From the NCBI GenBank assembly GCA_025966335.1, contig JAICRS010000104.1:1-10119 (forward strand): 10,119 nucleotides of DNA. Reading direction: 5' to 3'. The DNA comes from Nocardioidaceae bacterium. Lineage in GTDB: Bacteria; Actinomycetota; Actinomycetes; Propionibacteriales; Nocardioidaceae. The notes under the pieces were generated by a model. The model ran no database searches, had not been told where the DNA came from, and worked only from the letters and a program-made list of their open reading frames with translations. Shown one piece after another: positions 7,409 through 10,119 of the stretch (the first letter of the stretch is position 1; each line of letters opens with the position of its first letter). The position numbers were made by a program, and so were the translations under genes.

Positions 7409-7894
7409 TCACGTGCGGAGGGTCCGTCGTACGGCGGACGCCTCCCCACGTCGCGCGCCGCGACCCGACCGGACCACACCGGCCGACCGTCCGGCGTCCC
7501 CGAGCCGCCGGCCCGTAAGTTCCTTGTAGGGCAGGCGCATGTACATCGGACGCAAGCCGGCCGCCCACGGCGCCGGGTCGTCGGCGTCGCGGATGCTGAG
7601 GACTTCCTGGAGATCGTCCACGAACTCGAGGACCCCGTAGGCGATCACGCTCCAACCCTGACGGAGGTCGTGGTCGACGTGGTCGACCTCGAAGACTCCT
7701 TCCACGCCGGGGCCATGCGTTGCCAGCTCGCTGTTGGGCGTGATGCGCCACACGATCGTGTCGTCGACGACCGAGTAGTTGACGGGAACGATCCGGGTGC
7801 CGAGCCGGGTGTGTACCGCCACGCGGCCGACGACCTCGGTGTCCAGCAGCTCGACACACTCCTCGTGACTGAGCTCGAAGATGGGCTGGGTCAT
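7409..7894 (-). CDS. Pyridoxamine 5'-phosphate oxidase (PPOX) family flavin/F420-type protein
   Basis: 161 residues. The body (about 5-130) is a split-barrel PPOX protein: TEVVGRVAVHTRLGTRIVPV at 19-38 is the typical first strands, followed by VFEVDHVDHDLRQGWSVIAYG at 67-87 and a closing MYMRLPYKELTGRRL. Members bind FMN, FAD or F420 and usually act as small oxidoreductases or cofactor-binding proteins; the substrate cannot be told. Residues 131-161 are an Arg/Gly/Ala-rich tail outside the fold, and part of it is encoded by DNA repeated at 9662-9710. The start is fixed by AGGAGG (7902-7907) 7 bases before the ATG. A DevR-like box lies about 54 bases upstream. Its stop is one base from the pepP stop (convergent). 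A decayed copy of its 5' end lies beyond nhaA. Confidence 0.85.
   Translation of the reverse strand: MTQPIFELSHEECVELLDTEVVGRVAVHTRLGTRIVPVNYSVVDDTIVWRITPNSELATHGPGVEGVFEVDHVDHDLRQGWSVIAYGVLEFVDDLQEVLSIRDADDPAPWAAGLRPMYMRLPYKELTGRRLGDAGRSAGVVRSGRGARRGEASAVRRTLRT
7422..7439 (+). terminator. Candidate hairpin terminator after pepP
   Basis: GTCCGTCG (7422-7429) pairs with CGGCGGAC (7432-7439) with one G-U pair, giving a stem of about 7 pairs. It begins 14 bases after the pepP stop, inside the 3' end of the opposing PPOX gene. There is no T-run, so it is only a plausible terminator. Confidence 0.3.
7435..7483. repeat. 49-bp segment from the PPOX 3' end, repeated at 9662-9710
   Basis: Ungapped match to 9662-9710 at 42 of 49 positions, same orientation. 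Here it encodes part of the Arg/Gly/Ala tail. At the other site it directly adjoins the copy of the PPOX upstream region, which is the order expected at the junction between tandem gene copies. Confidence 0.75.
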
Positions 7895-7967
7895 AGTGGT
7901 TCCTCCTCATTGCGTACGAGGATGCGCCACCAAGCCGGAGCTTGCACGGGCCGAAAGTCCCCTCCGG
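7797..7967. repeat. Left direct repeat: 5' part of PPOX gene plus upstream region
   Basis: This 171-base segment covers the first ~33 codons of the PPOX gene, its ribosome site and its DevR-like box. It aligns at roughly 80% identity by eye with 9491-9659 in the same orientation, with few indels. It ends 1-2 bases before the nhaA stop codon. Confidence 0.85.
7948..7961 (-). promoter_or_regulatory. DevR/DosR-like box upstream of the PPOX gene
   Basis: On the minus strand GGGACTTTCGGCCC matches 12 of 14 positions of the dormancy-regulator core GGGACTTTAGTCCC (from memory). It is centred about 60 bases before the PPOX start and 8 bases from the nhaA stop. It suggests control by hypoxia, NO or redox through a DevR-type response regulator, which is not in this window. 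Confidence 0.45.
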
Positions 7968-7968
7968 A

Positions 7969-9264
7969 TTACCGCTCGTAGACGTCCGGGATCCCGTCGG
8001 CGTCAGTGTCGACCTGCTCGGCGGCTGCCATTCGCTCGTAGGCGCGATCTCGTGCCTTGACCAGAATTGCGGCGAGCAGGGCCGCAGCCAGGGAGCCGGT
8101 GAGGATGGCGACCTTGACCTGATCGTCGGCGCTGCCGCCTTCGAACGCCAAGTCGCCGATGAGCAGGGAGACGGTGAACCCGATCCCGCCGAGCAGGGAC
8201 ACGCCGAGCACGTCGAGCCAGCTCAGCTCATCGTCGAGGCTTGCGTGGGTGAACCGGGCGGTGAGCCAGGCGGTACCGAGGATGCCGATGGGCTTGCCGA
8301 GGACGAGGCCGGCGATGATGCCGAGCGCGATGGGGTCGGTGAGCGACGCGGTGAGCCCGCTCAGGCCGCCGATCTCCACACCGGCGGCGAAGAACGCGAA
8401 GATCGGCACGGCGACACCGGCGGAGATCGGCCGTACACGGTGCTCGAAGTGCTCGGCGAGCCCTGGCCCGCCGTGCGGACCGCCCGCGGCTTGGGACCGG
8501 ATCACCGGAACGGCGAACCCGAGCAGGATCCCGGCGATGGTGGCGTGGACGCCGGACTCGTGCATCAGCACCCACGTGGCCACGGCCAGCGGGATGAGCA
8601 GCCACCAGGAGCGGATGCGGCGCTGCACGGCGACGGTGAAGAGGGCCAGCGGGATCAGCGCCCCGGCCAACGGCAGCGGGTTGAGGTCATCGGTGTAGAA
8701 GACCGCGATGATCGTGACCGCAACCAGATCGTCGACCACTGCAAGGGTGAGCAGGAAGGTCCGGAGACCGGTCGGCAGGTGAGTGCTGATGATGGCCAGG
8801 ATGGCAAGCGCGAAAGCGATGTCGGTCGCGGTCGGGATCGCCCAACCGTTCAGGGCGCCGTCGTCGGTATCGAGGTTGATGATGACGTAGATGGCGGCCG
8901 GCACGACCACCCCGCCGAGCGCAGCCAGGATGGGCAGGGCTGCGCGGGCGGGATCCCGGAGGTCTCCGGCAACGAACTCGCGTTTGAGTTCGAGCCCTAC
9001 GACGAAGAAGAAGATCGCCAGCAGCCCATCGGCGGCCCAGGTGCCCAGCGACAGGTTCAGGTGCAGCGCCTCGGGCCCGATGGTGTAGTCGCGCAGCGCT
9101 ACGTAGGAGTCACCAGCCGGAGAGTTGATCCAGACCAGCGCCGCGACGGTGCCGACCAGCAGCAGCGCACCGCCGACAGTCTCCTTGCGCAGGATCTCCG
9201 CAATGCGGGTGGCTTCGCTGTAGGAGCCTCGGGCCAGTATGCGGCTGGGCCGGCGATCAGACAT
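7969..9264 (-). CDS. nhaA: Na+/H+ antiporter NhaA
   Basis: 431 residues; E. coli NhaA has 388. Integral membrane protein with about 12 hydrophobic segments. Diagnostic features: the early motif FFFVVGLELKREFVAGDLRD at 85-104, TDIAFAL with D148 (E. coli D133), VVDDL with D178 and D179 (E. coli D163/D164, the ion-binding pair), and GKPIG with K324 (E. coli K300). All transport residues are intact. It exchanges internal Na+ (or Li+) for external protons, for pH and salt balance. Beyond the last helix it ends in a soluble tail with DTDADGIPD (419-427), a DxDxDG calcium-loop-like motif. GAAGGA (9273-9278) lies 8 bases before the ATG, inside a dyad. It is flanked on both sides by direct repeats derived from the neighbouring PPOX gene. 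Confidence 0.95.
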   Translation of the reverse strand: MSDRRPSRILARGSYSEATRIAEILRKETVGGALLLVGTVAALVWINSPAGDSYVALRDYTIGPEALHLNLSLGTWAADGLLAIFFFVVGLELKREFVAGDLRDPARAALPILAALGGVVVPAAIYVIINLDTDDGALNGWAIPTATDIAFALAILAIISTHLPTGLRTFLLTLAVVDDLVAVTIIAVFYTDDLNPLPLAGALIPLALFTVAVQRRIRSWWLLIPLAVATWVLMHESGVHATIAGILLGFAVPVIRSQAAGGPHGGPGLAEHFEHRVRPISAGVAVPIFAFFAAGVEIGGLSGLTASLTDPIALGIIAGLVLGKPIGILGTAWLTARFTHASLDDELSWLDVLGVSLLGGIGFTVSLLIGDLAFEGGSADDQVKVAILTGSLAAALLAAILVKARDRAYERMAAAEQVDTDADGIPDVYER

Positions 9265-9300
9265 GGCAACGGTCCTTCGGGGTCGGAGACAGTCGTTGCC
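9265..9300 (-). promoter_or_regulatory. Dyad enclosing the nhaA ribosome binding site
   Basis: GGCAACG (9265-9271) and its exact complement CGTTGCC (9294-9300) flank 22 bases that contain the Shine-Dalgarno GAAGGA (9273-9278). One arm abuts the ATG. In the transcript a 7-pair stem would close around the ribosome site, with a further short GUCU/GGAC pairing inside that involves the site itself. This could hold nhaA translation back until opened, or be a DNA operator. Confidence 0.45.
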
Positions 9301-9430
9301 GACCAGACTTCCCGGCGCACCGGGATCAACGGTACGGCAGCCGAGTGACCGTGCTCCACTGGTGTCTGCTGTTCAGCCGGGCCAGAGTGGGAATGCCTGG
9401 GCCGGCTCGACTCGTCGCCGAGTCGGCGGG
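9301..9430 (-). promoter_or_regulatory. nhaA upstream region with candidate -10 and two hairpins
   Basis: No gene was seen here. TACCGT (9329-9334, minus strand) could be a -10, giving a leader of roughly 60 bases; its -35 is poor. CCCGG-CGCA-CCGGG (9311-9324) is a short stem within that leader. Further upstream CGACTCG-TCGC-CGAGTCG (9408-9425) is a perfect 7-bp dyad, which may end readthrough from the PPOX remnant or act as an operator. Confidence 0.3.
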
Positions 9431-9490
9431 CTTAGCCGTCAGGGCGGCCACCGAGGGCTTCGCCGAGGGCGACCGTGAAGGGAGATGCGA

Positions 9491-9589
9491 GTGCCGAGCC
9501 GGGAGTGGACCGCGACGCGCCCGACGACCTCGGTGTTAAGCAGCTCGGCGCACTCCTCGCAACCGACCTCAAGAGTTGGGCTGGGTCAC
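9491..9589 (-). pseudogene. Decayed 5' fragment of a second PPOX-family gene
   Basis: Read on the minus strand, it encodes ECAELLNTEVVGRVAVHSRL followed by GTRI, closely matching residues 12-35 of the intact PPOX protein. The start codon position holds GTG instead of ATG, the AGGAGG ribosome site is reduced to GGGA, and one extra base near 9572-9576 shifts the frame, giving a stop after six codons. Similarity fades near 9480, so the remaining three quarters of the gene is missing. It is a remnant of a duplicated gene and not functional. Confidence 0.85.
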
Positions 9590-9640
9590 GGTGGTTCCCT
9601 ATCATGTACCCGAGGCTGCGCCGCCGCCCGGCGCTTGCAC

Positions 9641-9654
9641 GGGCCGAAAGTTCC
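9641..9654 (-). promoter_or_regulatory. Relic of DevR/DosR-like box
   Basis: GGAACTTTCGGCCC on the minus strand, the counterpart of 7948-7961 in the decayed copy, matching 11 of 14 of the same core. It lies upstream of the pseudogene and has no intact gene to control. Confidence 0.3.
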
Positions 9655-9661
9655 CTCCCAC

Positions 9662-9710
9662 CGAACGTCTCCGCACGTCGCGCACCGGGACTCGACCGGT
9701 CCACACCGGC
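9662..9710. repeat. Copy of the 49-bp PPOX 3'-end segment
   Basis: It matches 7435-7483 at 42 of 49 positions. On the minus strand it still reads AGVDRSSPGARRAETF beside the intact tail AGVVRSGRGARRGEAS. It starts two bases after the right direct repeat, so it looks like the 3' stub of a third tandem PPOX copy. Confidence 0.7.
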
Positions 9711-9780
9711 ACATCTGTACTGTTGTGACACCGATTTCGGCGATTGATGTGTCGCAACGGCACACCTGTGCGGTTGTGAC
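9708..9780. repeat. Pair of related palindromic elements upstream of tRNA-Arg
   Basis: Two 22-base units (9708-9729 and 9759-9780) agree at 19 positions: GGCACA(T/C)CTGT followed by variable bases and GTTGTGAC. The second lies in a stronger dyad, GTCGCAACGGCACA (9751-9764) against TGTGCGGTTGTGAC (9767-9780), 12 of 14 pairs around CC. Between them CCGA-TT-TCGG (9731-9740) is a further small palindrome. TTGATG (9744-9749) could be a -35 for the tRNA, with its -10 inside the second element. The elements may be operators or dispersed repeats. Confidence 0.5.
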
Positions 9781-9797
9781 CGTCCGTGACCGGTCGA

Positions 9798-9871
9798 GCC
9801 CCCGTAGCTCAGCTGGATAGAGCGACAGACTTCTAATTTGTGGGCCGTAGGTTCGAGTCCTACCGGGGGCG
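9798..9871 (+). tRNA. tRNA-Arg, anticodon TCT
   Basis: 74 bases fold as a standard cloverleaf. Acceptor GCCCCCG (9798-9804) pairs with CGGGGGC (9864-9870), with discriminator G at 9871. The D arm has GCTC/GAGC; the anticodon stem is ACAGA/TTTGT around loop CTTCTAA, with TCT at 9832-9834. The T arm is GTAGG-TTCGAGT-CCTAC. CCA is not encoded. It reads AGA, a rare arginine codon in a genome this GC-rich. Confidence 0.95.
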
Positions 9872-9906
9872 CTCACCCGAAGTAGTTCAGGGGCGCTCGC
9901 AGAGGA

Positions 9907-10119
9907 CTATCGCGCGTCGGCCGACCGGTTCCCCAGGTAGTCGTCGATCTCCTGCTCGATGCGGGCCTTGCCGGCGTCGTCGAGGAACGACGCCCGTACG
10001 GCGTTCTTGGCCAATGCGGCTACGCCCGCCTCGTCGAGCCCCAGCAGGTCCGCGGCGATCTCGTACTCGCGGTTGAGCGTGGTGCCGAACATCGGCGGGT
10101 CGTCGGAGTTGATCGTGAC
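9907..10119 (-). CDS. add: Adenosine deaminase family protein (C-terminal 70 residues, cut by window edge)
   Basis: Only the C-terminal end is visible. It opens VTINSDDPPMFGTTLNREYE; the SDDPP motif matches the S/T-D-D-P motif of adenosine deaminase-like hydrolases, whose first Asp is a zinc ligand and second binds substrate. The helical tail, with LLGLDEAGVAALAKNAVRAS and a following FLDDAGKARIEQEIDDYL, is typical of the family. Expected reaction: adenosine to inosine plus ammonia, in purine salvage. The related aminodeoxyfutalosine or adenine deaminases cannot be fully excluded from this fragment. It is convergent with tRNA-Arg, with 35 bases between them and no clear terminator. Confidence 0.88.
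   Translation of the reverse strand, partial: VTINSDDPPMFGTTLNREYEIAADLLGLDEAGVAALAKNAVRASFLDDAGKARIEQEIDDYLGNRSADAR

Larger units (their letters stand above)
9491..9659. repeat. Right direct repeat: decayed PPOX 5' part and upstream region
   Basis: Partner of 7797-7967, about 80% identical by eye. The two copies bracket nhaA and its leader (about 7968-9490). The conserved stretch CTTGCACGGGCCGAAAGT at the upstream end is identical in both copies. Confidence 0.85.

Noticed and set aside
7942..9348. A 468-codon plus-strand frame opposite nhaA
   Set aside because: Its Gly/Asp/Gln-rich translation mirrors membrane-helix codons of nhaA. NhaA itself has all diagnostic residues.
9432..9731. A 99-codon minus-strand frame across the PPOX remnant
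   Set aside because: It mixes the decayed PPOX copy, its upstream region and the 49-bp stub in shifted frames; best treated as pseudogene material.
9866..9898. Nine-base repeat GGGGCGCTC at the tRNA 3' end and 24 bases on, as a possible integrase attachment site
   Set aside because: Too short, and there is no integrase or other mobile-element gene in the window.

Overview
The window is chromosomal DNA from a high-GC Gram-positive bacterium (Actinomycetota). The genus cannot be fixed from sequence alone, but the protein versions (EttA, a PPOX flavoprotein, a DynA/DynB-like GTPase pair, an aminopeptidase P with a Pro/Asp-rich head) resemble those of Nocardioides and relatives. GC-rich third positions leave long open frames opposite most real genes; these were discarded.

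Left half (1-5865, all minus strand). Transcription runs right to left: prsW-like intramembrane protease, then a first dynamin-like GTPase, then a second dynamin-like GTPase with two clear membrane helices, then a single-strand DNA-binding protein without the usual acidic tip, then the start of ettA (cut by the window edge). The first three are locked by two 4-base stop/start overlaps (GTGA and ATGA), so they are almost certainly one operon and translationally coupled. ssb and ettA follow after gaps of 147 and 75 bases that carry dyads.

Centre (5866-5940). A 75-bp divergent control region carries a TANNNT-type -10 hexamer 6-7 bases before the start codon on each strand, with no Shine-Dalgarno for either gene. 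prsW and the rightward aminopeptidase P gene both look leaderless. The aminopeptidase keeps all five metal ligands and all three catalytic histidines.

Right half (7408-9797). A PPOX-family flavin/F420-type protein gene converges on the aminopeptidase gene with one base between stops. Upstream of it is a DevR/DosR-like box, then nhaA, a Na+/H+ antiporter. The N-terminal part of the PPOX gene, its upstream region and its box recur as a decayed, frameshifted copy beyond nhaA. A 49-bp piece from the 3' end of the PPOX gene follows that copy directly. So nhaA with its leader sits exactly between direct repeats, as expected if it entered or was captured in an old tandem PPOX array. The nhaA leader contains a dyad enclosing the ribosome binding site.

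Far right (9708-10119). Two related palindromic elements precede tRNA-Arg(TCT). The convergent 3' end of an adenosine deaminase gene runs off the window. No CRISPR array, insertion sequence, integrase or rRNA was seen.
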